DNA of 64,000 nt from Oxyruncus cristatus (Eukaryota; Chordata; Aves; Passeriformes; Cotingidae), in assembly GCA_013399855.1 (NCBI GenBank), contig VXAY01002473.1, positions 1-64,000 of the forward strand. The letters run 5' to 3'. Position numbers and translations under genes: made by a program. The notes beneath the pieces were generated by a model. The model did not search any database, had not been told where the DNA came from, and was given only the letters and a program-made list of their open reading frames with translations. Of this stretch, positions 36,701 to 50,401 are shown one piece after another (positions within the stretch are counted from its first letter, which is position 1; the number at the start of each line of letters is the position of its first letter).

Positions 36701-39439
36701 TGTGCTACAGGGCTATGGACTTGTGAAGTTAAAAAGATTTTTAGTTATAATACTATTTAAATGACAGGCTTCTTCTCATGGGTGAGCTCCCTCAAGGAAA
36801 GTTTTTACACCTCATGATTATGAACGTTCCCTCACTACCCATCTCCACACATCTCCTCCCCAAATCTTGTTAAATAAGAGTTAGGCTTCCTTGGCATAGG
36901 TGCTGATTTCAGATACCACATTTGTGTTTTCACATCTTTCACTGTACCCAACACAACTAATGCTTGTAGGTAAAAGAAAAGATAAAGCAATACTTGGTCA
37001 AAAGGATTCCCTGTCATAGATTGAAGACAGTTCAGAAACTGGTCACAGTATCATCATCTGCATTTTGTTAATGAGCCTTACATCTTCCTTATGTCACAGC
37101 TGTCTTTTAAACAACCCTTTACCTTCCAGCTGTGACCTTAGTTTGAGAAAAGTAAGTCCTGTTGATATTTGGTGACCTCAATCATAAACCAGACTCTTCA
37201 CAAACCTGTAGAAGAACTTTCAGGTGGTAAAACAAAATAATTCAGATCGTTCAGTATTTTGGGTGCAAAAAGACAGACTTTTGTTTAAAAAAAAACACAA
37301 CCTTTTCAACTCTTCAGTGTTATCTATCCTAAAGCAGAAGTCACGCTATTTCATTCAATCTTATTGAGTGCTTCCCCCTTCTTAAAGGAGAGTGAAATGG
37401 CCACTATCAATGGTTTAATGGTAGCCACCAAAATCATGATACTCTTTAGAAATTTTCCACTAACATTCAACCTCTTAGTCCTTAATTGTAGTCTGTGGCT
37501 TTTGAGAGAAACAATGCTGAGACCTGTAGCCAAAACAAAAAAAAAACTTACGGGTTTTGTCTAAGATTCACAGAATCGCCAGAGGTAAAGGGTCAAGATA
37601 CGTTACTCCCTGATGAGGCCACTTATTTAGCTGATTTCCTTGCTGTTGATGTGAAGTATACAGTTTACATCAGTAAACTGTAGCAGTTAACCCATGTGAA
37701 AGCCATGTTGATTAGGTAACCCCAGCACCAGAAGCCGTATTGCTCAGCAGCGGTATCCACTGGAGTCCCACATCTGTGGAGAACTGCTGTGTCTTCCTAT
37801 GAGGATGCAGATCATGACAGAAACACTGCTACTGTCCAACACAACGAAACCCAGTTATATATTTCATTCATCCCTACCACTCATCCGGTTATTGTTGGGC
37901 ACACGACTGTGGAAGGCTTAACTCTTCACAGGGACCCTTCACTGTTTAGTGGTATTGGGGAAAAAAAAAAAGTCTAGTTTCTGCGAGAAGACAGTCTCCA
38001 AAGGAACTCACTGCCAGTGTAGCCAGAATCAAATTATTATTCCCATGCAATCATGGCCAGAAATATCATTGCATAAACAATTTTACACTAAGTTAGTTAT
38101 CCATTTAGGAAAACAGAACTGCATTCAGTAAAAGATATATCTTTTAGAATTGTGATTTCTGCACCTTTGTAAGAAATACAGTATTTCTGACCTAGACTTC
38201 TTGACATGCAATTTTGGAAGTGCAGTGTTTTGGTTTTGCTCTCTTTATTTTTTGTCCCTCCCCCTTCACAAAGTTCTCATGCCTGAATGCACTCAGTTAC
38301 TTTTTTCTTCATTATCTCATAGAGAGAGCATAAAGGAAAAGGAAGACGTGGATACAGATTTTGGTTCATATTTCTTCTGAAACACGCTGTTTAGAAACTA
38401 AAAATACATTGCTTTTCATCCTAAATGGGATTTCCCTAAATTTAAAGGAAATTTTTGGTTGAATTTGTAACATTTTGAAAGAAACCTGTCTGGAATACCA
38501 TATTCTATACAGGTGTCAGACACTAAAAAGCACAAGATGAATGTCTTTGGATATGTGTGATACTGTCTGGGGTTGTCTTTGACAGTAATGTACTAGGGGA
38601 TGAGAGGCCTCAAGAGAAACAAGTACAGTTGTTCCCTGTTGTCTTTGCCATCACTGGACCTTCACATGATTACTGTTTGTAGCCAGTATCCTACTCTCCA
38701 GCTGCCAAGGTAACGCTTCATTTGAGAAGAAAAGGCTGCTCTCTACAAGGGAGACTGCAGTTAAGATTTATTTTGCAGTATGTTACTTAGTATACTTAAT
38801 ATTCATACTTAATATATACTTAATATGAACTACACATTTTCCTTTTAGCATTAGCTTATTCAAGAAAACCAGTTCTGCATCAATTCAAGGATATCTGATT
38901 ATTTTTTCCTCTTGTTTTCTCTTACTGTCCACTCAGCCGTTTACCTCCAGCATCCATTTAAGTGTCTGGAGGGACAGCTGATCTTTCCTCTTTCTGCAAC
39001 TAATTTTGTTAGCAGACAACAGAAAACTCCAATTTCAAGAGATCATGCAGAGGCTGTCTGTCTTCTTTATGTGCTGTAGTGCTAAACAGCCCTGCCTCTT
39101 GCCTTGCTGGTTGTCCTGGATTCGCTTCGGAGAAAAATATAACAAACTACCATTTCCCCCAGTCCTTCCTATTTTCTTTACTAAATCTCTACAGAATGAG
39201 ATGGATATAGGGTCTCAACTAACATAATACCTATTTAAGAGAATGGGCACTCAGTATCTGCAACAACAGCAGCAGATGATTCAAACACAGTTCAGCTTTA
39301 GTTGCTTGGAGAGTGCAGACAAATATGTTGGCTGTTCAAACTAGAAAATGGTATCTTCATTTACAGCATAGACAGTAGTTTCACTTGTTCACAGAATACA
39401 TAAAATATCAAGTTTAAACAGACAGAATGTTTAAAATTC

Positions 39440-39451
39440 GGGGGGGGGGGG
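39440..39451 (+). repeat. Homopolymer G12
   Basis: Twelve consecutive G, rare in AT-rich vertebrate intergenic DNA and a likely site of length error. Confidence 0.95.
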
Positions 39452-42022
39452 TCACTGTTGTTTAGGGATCCAAATATTACAATATGTGAAGTATTAGGAA
39501 ATTCGATAGAAGCTAATGCATTCTCCATGCTCTAAAAGTAAACTGGCTGTTTATGTACTGGCATATAAATTTAGGACTATATGTAGAGTCTTTTAAGGCC
39601 AACATGAAGAAGTCAATTATTTCTCGACAAGCTTACATGTAGAAATGTATGACCACTTCACTGTGTACAAAGGCTAATATTAAGTCCTGCTAACAGCATT
39701 AAAACTTTGAAGTTTATTTACTGTGTTTAGGAAAATCAGGGTGTACCTTATACTCACAAAGAAGTTGGTTTATTTATTGGCATCTCTTTTGTCTAGAATA
39801 ATTTTTCACATAGCAACATCCTGTCAATTTTTTTTTTCTTTCAATCCATGGCAAATAAAAAGTAGAGAGGTGTTCGGATTTAATGAACTCTGCTCTTTAC
39901 AAAAAGAGTCCTAAAAAGGAAACTTGATAACTGATGTGCCAAAGTAATATTTGTGAGATTTTTATTTCCAGTGAAGAGTTAATGCTAACTGGTTTTTAGG
40001 AGAAGAATTTGGGTCTATTATACAAATGCAATGTACAACCTCTGCATTGGAGTAACACATGACTAACGTCTTCAGAACTTTAGACCTACTCTGCAAAGTA
40101 GTCAGTCATGGACATGACTCCCAAGATGTGCACAAAAGGTTGGTTATTAGCAGTAATACCTGTAAATTTTTGCCAGTTACGTGTGTGTGGTGAAGCACAT
40201 CACAAAGATGAAGATATGGTTATTGAGGACATTTATTGAATACAAGTGTGTAGGGGAGCACTACGTGGTGGGCTTTCTTCTCCTATGAAAACATGTGTTT
40301 GGGGTATCTGGTAGAGTGTAGATGAGGGAGGAAGGAATGAAAATCTTTGATTTTGTTGTCAGGCTAAATACAACTGCATAACTACTTCTCCTTCATGTCT
40401 TCTTTGATTCTGTGATCTCTAGCAGGCCTGGGGTGAGGTGTCCTACCATAACAGTGAACATACAAACCTTACAAACTTTAAAAGCCAGAATTTATAGTTA
40501 ATATCAAATTCTATTGAGATGAAATGAAAACATCAGTGGTAATTGTGAGGTGATAGTAGAAATAGACTTCTTTATTTGTGCACAAGCAAATGTTGGTGTG
40601 CTTTAGTATTTATTTGGCTTAGATAACTCTGGCCTGAAAAGCTGTGTTATAAGCTAGTGAGGGTCTGATGTATTCCAGACATTGTGGACTCCAGCTCCCA
40701 AGGAACTGACAGCACTTTCTAAGTAATCCTGCAGTTCATGCATGAAGGATATCTTAGAAGTCTATAGGCAAAATTTCCTTTTTTTACTTCTGTACCTGCA
40801 CACCCTAGCTGCGCCTGAAAGGTTATAAGTGCATCATTGCCACAGGTCAGCCAGCAGATTTAACTAACAACTGCCTGTGTATGAGAGGAACTTTGTGGAG
40901 ACATCCATTTTGGAATTCTTTGCTGTTGTAAGGGAACCAGATTCTGTTACTCAGACAGGGATTCACAGTCCTGTGGAATAGCTAACTGGGTAAATAGTTT
41001 TAGTAAAGATTAGTGTCTTTGTGGATGGTATATAAAGTGCTTTGACCTCGCTTCCTAAAGCAGTGAGGCATGCAGGATTATACAATTAATCAGTCCCTTC
41101 TTTCCTCTTAAAAGTCTTGTTTGATTTCAGAAAAAAAAAAATCTGTTAGTACAAAAGCAAACCTAAACATTTTAGCAAAACTTCTAGGACCTTCTAGCAG
41201 CAGGAGAAAGAGACAATCTATTACTATATCTCTTGTGGAAGGGTTGTGGCGTGGAGAAAGCCCTGCAAGAACTGGATCTTCAGATTTCTGTGGGCAACCA
41301 GTTTTGTGATCCCTTCACTCATGGAAATGCTGTTTTGTCAGTCCTTGTGAATCGTGCAGAGGGTTTTCCCACATTATTCTTGCCTAACTGGCAACATACT
41401 TTTAGTTAACGCGGACTCCCTTCTTTCCTGTTCCAGCTTCATCTGTTGCTACAAGCACTATTGGTTTGGGCTCTGCTAAATTCCCCAGGGAAGTCTGAAG
41501 CTTGTTTGGTCTCTAGTTGCCTTCCCTCAGAGAGAAGTAACTGTGCAAGACTGTAAGGACTGAAGTTCTTGGGCGAGAAATTGCAGAAATGGACAGAAAT
41601 TAAAGAACAGAAGAAAAATAGCAAAGATGAAATATTCAGGTAAATTCATTTTAGTGATACATTTTCTTCCATCTTAAGTCTTGCAAACAGCTTGTCTACA
41701 TTCTTAGCTTTTTCTCTACCTTTCTTAATTTTAGAAAGACATCAGTCTTCAAATTCTTATGGTATTTGATATCCTTCCAGGTCAGTTACCATGGCCAAGG
41801 ATATGACAGTAGATTTGTAGACAGACCTCAAACCCTGAAATTGACATAATATGAGAAGTACAAAAATCCAAAGCCTTAGTAGAAGTGTTTAGATTATTCG
41901 CACTTTAACTTGCTAGGGTCAAAGAGGTTACTCTGGACAAAAAATATCTTGGGCCAAAGACACTATCTCAATACATGCAAAAAAGGTATTAATAAAACTG
42001 ACGCACTGTCGTATCGGCCCTT

Positions 42023-42044
42023 AATAAATAAATAAATAAATAAA
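42023..42044 (+). repeat. Microsatellite (AATA)5
   Basis: About 22 bp of AATA units after a TTAA. Confidence 0.9.
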
Positions 42045-44536
42045 GCCAGAATCTGTCATGACAAAATCTTTGGTTATGTGAGAGTTCTGCATTTTCTTGT
42101 TTATCCTGTGTGAACCTGACTGCCACAGTTAGGTGTCAAGGATTTGCAGGCAATGTATTTGAAAGGTTATGTCTTTTGAAATATGATATGCAGATTCCAT
42201 GCGCTTAGCAGAGAACTGCCAAGAGATTGCTGGCAGAAATACTGTTAAAGCAGCAGGTGGCCTACGAGCTTAGGGGTCCAGCCTTGGCTAAGACCTCAAA
42301 ATTCTGTCACAGGTTCATGTGGCAAACTTGGTGGATGAATTTCCCCCATACTTTGAAGCTTGTACAGAATGAAACACATCTGGGAGAGAGTAGGGATTGC
42401 CTCACTGTGTTCAATTACACCATAAAGACAAGACATCCTGATTTTGCCCTATCGTCAATACAGATCATCCACAGTACTAGTAATAAGGAAAAGAAAACAG
42501 ACAGAAGTGAGGATGGATTGCATTTGATGGTCACACCTATTAATTCAGGAGCCTGTTGTTTTATTATGCTGCTTTCAGTTTAGTGCTCTGGTAGATGTCA
42601 AATAGTTTGAAGTGAGTTTGAGCTTCAGAGTGAAACAAGGTAACTGTAAAGATGAACAGACTTGTATAAACAAATGTGTATTTGTACACCTCAAACAACA
42701 GCCAGAGAAGTACTCTGCTGCTCCTGAAGTGAAGAAAAAAAATCTGAATAATGTGTAAATACCTCCATTAGGTGAAAAAAAACACCTTAAGGGGAAAAAG
42801 TACTATAAGCTGTACTTAACTGTAAAAAGATGTATTATACAAGTGAAAGACTTCAGGTTTGTAAACAATGACAGAACTGACAGAGTAAGGTGGCAACTGT
42901 TCTGGGGGGGACGAAAACAATGCTAAGCATCTTTGCATTCTGTGAGCTGTGTTTTCATCTCACTAACAAAATTTGCTGATTTGAGTAGTACTGCCGTTTT
43001 CTTTCCTTCTCAAAAAAATGTAACATGTCACAACTTATCTATAGCTAAGAGCAAGTGAGTTATAATTGTGAGTTTGTATTATGGGTCTGACTATGTCTAC
43101 AGATGCTAGGAGTCTGTAGTGCCCTGGCTTTCTATCAGTCTACTCAGTCTATCTATAAATAAATACTGCTCCACAATGGTTTGATTAAATTTGGTGCAGG
43201 AAGGGAGACATGCTCTCTAGGGGGAAGTTGGCCAAATGTGTTTTCAGGGATATTATTTTTTTCATTGAGGACACAGTATTTAATTAAAAACTCTTGTTCT
43301 CCTTCATGACTTATAAAAAGTGTGACTTCTGCTGAATGGTGAGTATGTGGCTGAAATATGTCCAACACAAGTATAAATGACCATTATTTGATTTGTAGGA
43401 GAATGACACCAGGTAAACAGTCAGACTTGAAATGGAGTTGCTTTAAGTTGGTGAAGAGCTGATGAGTCCGGTTGAGAAAAAGATGAGCTGGATCCTCACT
43501 TGTCCTGCACTGGCCTTTGGGAAGACTGAACAACTGAATGATGTTTGGAGTGAAATAGAGGCCTCACAGCCCGATGTTGTTTCAGTGAGACACAGAAGAG
43601 CACCACGCCTCTGTACCAGCCAATAGACACACCCCTTCTTAACCACGCAGAAGAAACCTTGTTGTAAATTTGGTGTGCTGAGGAGATCAGGATAACTGCA
43701 AAACCCCTCTGATGAAGGTCAGAGCTGCCACTGCTGCCTCGGTGGGTGGAAGAGTGCCAGAGTATTTATTTTACCTTTTGCCACCGTGTGATTGTGCAAG
43801 TTCTTATTGAACTCAACCAGGCAAATGATGCTGAGTTGGCTATAATCAGAGGCTATAATCAGAAATGAAGCTCAGCAACACCAGCCCCTCTGATCTCTGA
43901 GGACCAACTGAAACACAAGGGATTTTATTTCTGCCGAATTTCTATGCCCTTAACGCAACAAGTCAGTATCTCCAGGAACAATCCAATCCTGTGTCCTTAC
44001 CAGCATACTGTTGAATCACGAATACATTGGAAAGGCTCCACTTATTTTTTGTTTTGTCTTTCTACCCATACAGAATGAAATCTAGTGTTAAAAGCTGATG
44101 TGATGTTGAACTATTTCCCCCTGTCCTCCAGACCTCTGCAGTTGAATGGCTGTGCAGCTTCTGGGAACTCTGTGCCACAAAACAGACAAGGATTTGATTT
44201 GCTCTTCCTTAATGGCTGTTATGTGCCAGAAGCTGCAGTAGCAGTGTACTGCCATTTGGTCCTCCTGGGGAACAAATATGGAGAAAAAAAGCTTCCTTTC
44301 TTTTTGAAGATATAACAGGTCATGAACATCTAGTGTGAAAATACACAAAATTCTTATGCGATTTAGGAAAATGTTAATGCCAGCCAAGAAGATGAATTTA
44401 TATATTAACAGGGGTGTGTTATCTTTCAACAATGACTGGTCTTTTAGAAAGATCAATATTAAATTTATTTATTTCTTTAAGTAATAATTCTTTACTGATT
44501 GAGATGTGAGAGTGTGCATATATGTGTGTGTATGAG

Positions 44537-44562
44537 TATATATATATATATATATATATATA
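44537..44562 (+). repeat. Microsatellite (TA)13
   Basis: 26 bp of perfect TA preceded by an interrupted TG/TA stretch (44516-44536), a compound dinucleotide repeat. Confidence 0.95.
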
Positions 44563-45542
44563 ATAAAAATAGAAGTTTGGGCACACCATTTTCTTTTAAT
44601 TTTTACTCATTTTCTCTCCATTACTGTCAGGGAATAGCTGCATTGTCTTTGCTAATAATACAATAAGGCCCACAGTTGAACCTACTTATATAGGGTGTTA
44701 TTTGAGGTTCTAGTATTCTCCAGGCATTACCTTTCTAAGACGTTAGTAACAACCAGTTAAAAATCCACTGGGAGTATTTCTAGTTACCAAGTGGGCAGCT
44801 GCTGCTAAATTTAACCCTTTCCAACATGTGGAAACAAGAGAGACCCTCGAGAGAAGAGTAAAACAGGAGTTCAGTTGTAGAGCTCTGACAGTACTTGTGT
44901 TAACTAGACTCTCAGCAGAACTGAGAGTGGATGCTGTTGTTCATTAAAAACTGGAAGGATTATTTCACAGAAACCAATAAATATATTCAGAGTGGAAAAG
45001 TTGTAGCTGCGACAGGTAAAACAGCAGTTGGTCTCAGGAGCTGACCAAGAGGTGAGCTGCAGTATTTTCTCTTTCTGATCCTGTTAAACCATTAAGAGTT
45101 TTGCCTAAAGCTTGTTGAAATCTGTTTAAGAGACTATATTTAACCTAGACTGATCTTGATTCCAAAATATTTCTGTTGGATTTTTTGTGGTTTTAATGAA
45201 TAACTTTCTAAATCTTTCTTTAATTCTACCCCTGCCCATTCTGTGTTATGGGAACACTAGATATTTTCCTTTGGTTGTTTTTATTATAGAACTGGTAAGG
45301 AACAGCTGAAGTTAGATGAAAGTAAATTTTATGTAGTCCAGTGAATTTTTACTTTTCTTGACTGAGAGGAAAAGTGAAGTGTTGAGTAACAAAATCATGG
45401 CTCCAAATCAGCTGATGTGCCTCTGGTACTGGTGCTACACTTCTATGTGTTTGTCACTGCCTAAAGACAACACAATTGTCAAGTGTGTGGAAGTCCCAAA
45501 GAAAGGAGGTCATCAACAGTGAACCACGATTTTTAAAAGGAC

Positions 45543-45564
45543 AATCCATGCTTTAGCATGGATT
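45543..45564 (+). repeat. Perfect hairpin, 9-bp stem, TTTA loop, followed by T8
   Basis: AATCCATGC, TTTA, GCATGGATT, then a run of T. It looks like an intrinsic terminator or the end of a small Pol III RNA, but no A and B boxes are seen upstream. Confidence 0.8.
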
Positions 45565-47942
45565 TTTTTTCTTCATACCACCATGCTCATGTCTCACCAG
45601 TAGTTAAAGAAATGTTGAAATAACCAAATCTGAAAGAAGGGAGAAGCATAACCTATCAACTTTTCCCAGGTACTACTTTTAGAGTTTAGTACAGCTGAAA
45701 ACAATAATGTTGCATAAATATTTCAGCAGCAAATCCCCATGTGATACTTGTTAAGTGACTGATTAATGCCACAAAAGGTTGCACATTACAAATTACCTCT
45801 GAAATTGTTGAACCTCTTGTAAAAGAAATCACTCACAGCATTTACATATCATTAAATTCTTTCAGTGTTTTAAGAGAGACGTAAACAGCAATAACAGTGC
45901 TGGTTTATCATTTCTCCCTTGTTTTAGTGTATAACCAAGTATTCTTCTAACATTTTTGTTTGTGTGTCTGCTGCAAAAATTCCTGTATTATACCCCTATG
46001 TTATACTTTGGGAGTTGAGAGAGACCCCATTTAACTGAGGAAAAATGAGGTTTAAAAAATAATTTAAGTAGTATTTTAGAACCAGGCCTCTCAAAAACAT
46101 TTGTGTGCCATCCAACTTGTAGTTTTTATACCTTCTCCCAGGATAGTCAAACCATCTAGTAGAATACTCAGACCTTGATTTGGCATTCAAGCGTCTTGGA
46201 AAATAACAACAAGAACTAAACCATTTTACAAAGATGGTGATCTGGGGGACCAAGTTGGAAGGATAGTTGGAAGAGAATGTCCAGATACACATAGATGAGG
46301 AGGTAAATTGGGAAGGTGGAAAAGGATTTAGGCATTTAGCAAGCAGAACTTCTCTGGGTGCACTCAGTACATCACTCCTCTTGGAGTTAAGCTTTTTCTT
46401 GTTACATTACTACCTCTTAAATCAGAGCTGCATAGAGGCTCTTTATATCCCAGTTCATCACTAATAGGAATACAGGCACTCAAATCCTTCTGTGAGAAAC
46501 CAACACTAAAATGGGAGTTAATGTCGTTAGTGTTTTGAGTTTAGCAACTCAGTTATTCTAACTGTTCTGTCTAAGCAATTGTAACCTTAATCAGACTAAC
46601 CTTTCCTATAACCATTACCCAAATAGCATATGATCTGACTTTAACCAGCTTGATAGGTTTTGCCCATGGGGCATCAATAGTGCAGTAAAAAACAACTTTA
46701 ACATTGTTTCCCTGTTTTCTAATTCCTGTATGTGGAACATAACATTTGAAAAACACAAACAAACAAAAAACCCCCACATCCTTTATCGTTAAAGTCAATG
46801 ATCCATAGTAGAATTTTAAGCAGTTATCTCTGTGACCTTTTAAGAAAATCTGCTTTCCTAGAGCAACAAAAATGTACAGAAGAATGTGGCACATTCTCTT
46901 TCCTGATTCATGTAAATGCCTCTATTTCTTTACTGTAGAGATGTTTCATAAAATTTCTAATTACAGTATTGATATCTGGAATTTAGGCATTGGCTTATGT
47001 TAACATCATCATCACTCAGTATCTAATACTGATTCTAAGATGGAACATCTTAGTGCCTCTCAGGGCTGGAGCATAGCTGTGAGAAGCACGAGTGGGCAGG
47101 CCAAGAGGATGGCTGGGTTCTGCCAACTACAGTCAAGGAGCAGTGTTGTGTGTCCAGGCACCATACATACACCAGGCAGAAGTATCTGCTCCGATGATCT
47201 GCGCGCTTATGGAATACATTTTGGTAGGGTTGATTCGTGGGATATTACTGTGCTCAAGTATAGTGCTTGGACAGGAAAACAACAATCTAACTGTGTGTTG
47301 ACCCAGGTCAGTGTTTATTTTCCTCATAAAGACACAGGTATTGGCAACCTCTTGTGTTGGAGACATTATGTTTTGAATGCCAACAGGGCACTGCAGCCAT
47401 CATTAAGTTAAAGCTCCAAACTTGGTAGGGTAACTGGTGAAACTGCCCATCTTCTGTGGTAGCTCCCAGTTGGATCAGTCTCCAAAGTGCAGAATCATTG
47501 CACTATTTCTGGGAAAATTCATTCTTTCTGTTATAGAAGAACTTCTAAAGCAATTATCTTTTTGCTTCTTCTTTTAAAAGTTCTATAGGTTTGGTTTTGG
47601 GGTTTTTTTACCTTTTTTTTCCCCAACCCCCTTTTCTCTCCACAAAAGCAAGTTGGGGATAGAAAAAGCCTAGTACTAACTTCACGTGAAAGATTGCAAT
47701 GGCATTACTACTCAAACTGTTCCTGGCACTTAAATCATTGAACTGTTCTCTATCTTTTTTGCTTTCAAACCCCACCAGAGACAGCTTCATATTTTTTTTA
47801 ATGTTACACTTGCATGGTGTGTCCTGATGCAAATTTCAGACTATCTCTGGCTCACAGAGGAAGGAGCAAAGCATCAAGTTACCAGGGCTTCTTCCCAGCC
47901 AGTAAGACGAGAAGAGGCTGTAGAGAAATATGTACTTACTAT

Positions 47943-47971
47943 TTTCTACAGGGATATAAGCCCTGTAGAAA
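47943..47971. repeat. Perfect inverted repeat, 11-bp arms, 7-nt loop
   Basis: TTTCTACAGGG (47943-47953) pairs with CCCTGTAGAAA (47961-47971) around ATATAAG. The stem includes three G-C pairs at the loop. Confidence 0.88.
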
Positions 47972-48234
47972 GCTTTCCTGCTTTCTAAGGGATAGCATAC
48001 TGTCACTGGAAGAATGAAGCTGATGAATGGGTAGCCATTACAGCATGCTTCAGAAAGGAGCAGGAAAAGAAATCTGCTTGCCAGTGCTTGCTCTAAGTAC
48101 CTTTATATTTGAATCATCTGAGCATAGAGCAAAAATTAGGCAGCTGAACCTTGCAGGAATGAAAAATCTTTTTTTCCTATGATTGTTATTGTTACCCTGC
48201 TTTGGAGTTAATTTGAAAGTTCTCCTCCCTCCCT

Positions 48235-48259
48235 CCCCCCCCCCGAAAAAAAAAAAAAA
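48235..48259 (+). repeat. C10-G-A14 homopolymer pair
   Basis: Ten C, one G, then fourteen A. A CCCT-rich lead-in (48224-48234) precedes it. Confidence 0.95.
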
Positions 48260-48526
48260 GGAAATGTCTATTTACAGGTGTGGGTGATATACATCCATTC
48301 CTGAGGATTTAGTAATCAAATCTCAGTGAGAAGGGTGGTATTTCCTATAGATTACTTCATATAAATAACTTCATTGTTGTCAGAGACTTCCATTCTGTGG
48401 GAATTATGTAGCAGAAATGACAGGGCCTGCTACATAAATGCATTTATTGCCATCAAGATTTTCTGACAGTCACCTTGCAAAATACTTGGAGGAATAATAC
48501 ATATGCAGGTTCGGGAAAGCTTCTGG

Positions 48527-48551
48527 CTCTGTTTAAGTGAATTAAACAGAG
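48527..48551. repeat. Perfect inverted repeat, 10-bp arms, 5-nt loop
   Basis: CTCTGTTTAA (48527-48536) pairs with TTAAACAGAG (48542-48551) around GTGAA. Confidence 0.86.
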
Positions 48552-50392
48552 TAGTGTGAAAATGTTTCTTCATTCATAAAATAAAATCACCACAGTCTTT
48601 GCTTGGCTCCTTTGTGTAGCTGCCTTGTACCTAGCCTTACTGCTCAGCCTATTTATCTTGCACTCAGACTGTTTATCATGCACTCAGCTGAACTGAGCCA
48701 GAACTGTTCAAACAACTGTGAAACTACTTGTGAAGTGTGAGGTGTGCTGTTCTGTAGGCTCCTTGGAGGGCAAATAGCATGAGTCATAGCGGGAAGAACT
48801 TCATATCCTGAATCATGCATTCAAATGTCACCAGCTAGTATCTCGCTGTTTCATACACACAAGAGGTGTTCTCTCCACCAACTTAGAAGGTTACAAGAGG
48901 TCTCTGCACCTGACAAGGTCTTCTTTACATCCACTAAACAAAGATCAAAGGGGGGAGGGTATAAACAGCTTGAAAAAACCCAGACTTTGCCAATCTGCTT
49001 GTCACTTAGAAAAAGCTTAATGTATAAATGTCATGGAAATAAGCTCTTTCTACTGAAAAAAACCCAATACTATTCTTCGTATTTCTTCCTTCTCAATCTT
49101 TTTAATGCAGAGCAAAAAGAACGTAAACGTGAAACAGGTAAAACAAATATTTTATATGGTAACAGTCTATCTACAGGTATTTTTTTTGGTCTGGTCCTCT
49201 TTGAATACTGTATGCTACAGCTGCAGATCTTTGAGGAGAAAGATAACAGGGCAAGCAGATGTTCACGTGGGTGAAGTGTGGGCAACAAACATATACCGTT
49301 GTGCCGCTACCAGACAGCAGACACTGTTGCATCATCTGCAGATATGGCCCACTTCTTCTCTATGGCAGATGTGAATATGGCCTCCAAAGGACAACTGAGT
49401 TGTACCCACAGACCACTAATAACAGAGTGGTCGCAGGCTCGGCCCACTGAGGATCAAAACCCTCTCGGTCCTATTTTTATGTCTCTGAAATTCATTGCAA
49501 AAATTATTTTGAAAGCCTACCTGCTTCTTGCCCATCTCTCTTCTGATTCCGTTCAACTGAAAAGAGTATCTGAAATTCTGAAAATCCGCATATTTCCTGC
49601 TGCTGTATTACAGCAATTGCTTCAAGTTGAAAATAAGTATAACTGAATTACTAAATACATTTTATGTGCTGGAGAAAACAGGGCAGGAAATATAATCCTG
49701 AATATAGAAGTTCTGGAAAAGCAGTCTATTTCTTATGTACAGTTTTTTTGTTCCTTCTTATGCACCTGATAACTGGAGAGAAAATGACCTAAATTTCTAC
49801 CACTGCGCTTTCGTTAACTGAAGAGCTTCCTCTGTGTGTAGATGTAACTAAACAGTTTGAAAGAGCAGAAATTCTTCCAGCTATTCTTCCATTATCTTAC
49901 AAAGCAGCTTGGGAAATCATGGGAAAGCTTCTTCTCTCCAGACCTGACTGGGGGTGAAGTACTGAGCTGCCAGCACAAGGTGTTACAGCACCTGCTGACC
50001 AGGAGAATTCAATGGGTGTAGATGCTTTCTGGCATGGCTGTTGGTGCCAACTGAGCAGCTTGAAGTCAATGCACTCCTCCAAGGCTACTGAGCCCTGCAG
50101 CAGGAGATGCTTTCAAAGAAGTTGAAACCACTGCACTTGTGTTTCATCCACCATTGCTAGACACACTGACTGAAAGCTCTGTTGCAAAGGAAGCCAGTGG
50201 TTTGCATAGGTGGTTTGCTAGCACATTTTAGCCTCAGGACTGTCTTCTGATCTCGTATGGTAAGAAAAGAATCTGCATATTTTGACCCACCATCATGCAG
50301 CACAAGTGAGACCCTGAACTCCAGCCAACACAGATTGAGCTAATTGACATCCCTCTTTGCACCATTTCCAACCCCTCCTCCCCCTCCCCTCA

Positions 50393-50401
50393 CCCCCCCC
50401 N
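50393..50401. other. C8 run followed by a single undetermined base (n)
   Basis: The only ambiguous base in the window is at 50401, right after eight C at the end of a CT-rich stretch (50370-50400). It marks a local base-calling or joining problem, so the length of the C run is uncertain. Confidence 0.95.

Noticed and set aside
40402..40425. GATTCTGTGAT resembling a CR1 octamer
   Set aside because: Only one octamer and no CR1 body upstream.
42227..42583. 118-codon plus-strand frame
   Set aside because: No recognisable domain, no intron or promoter signals, chance length.
44088..44456. 122-codon minus-strand frame
   Set aside because: No recognisable domain, and no conserved gene is expected here.
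48825..49274. 149-codon plus-strand open frame
   Set aside because: Low-complexity Lys/Leu/Phe content, no domain I recognise, no splice or promoter context. Chance length.
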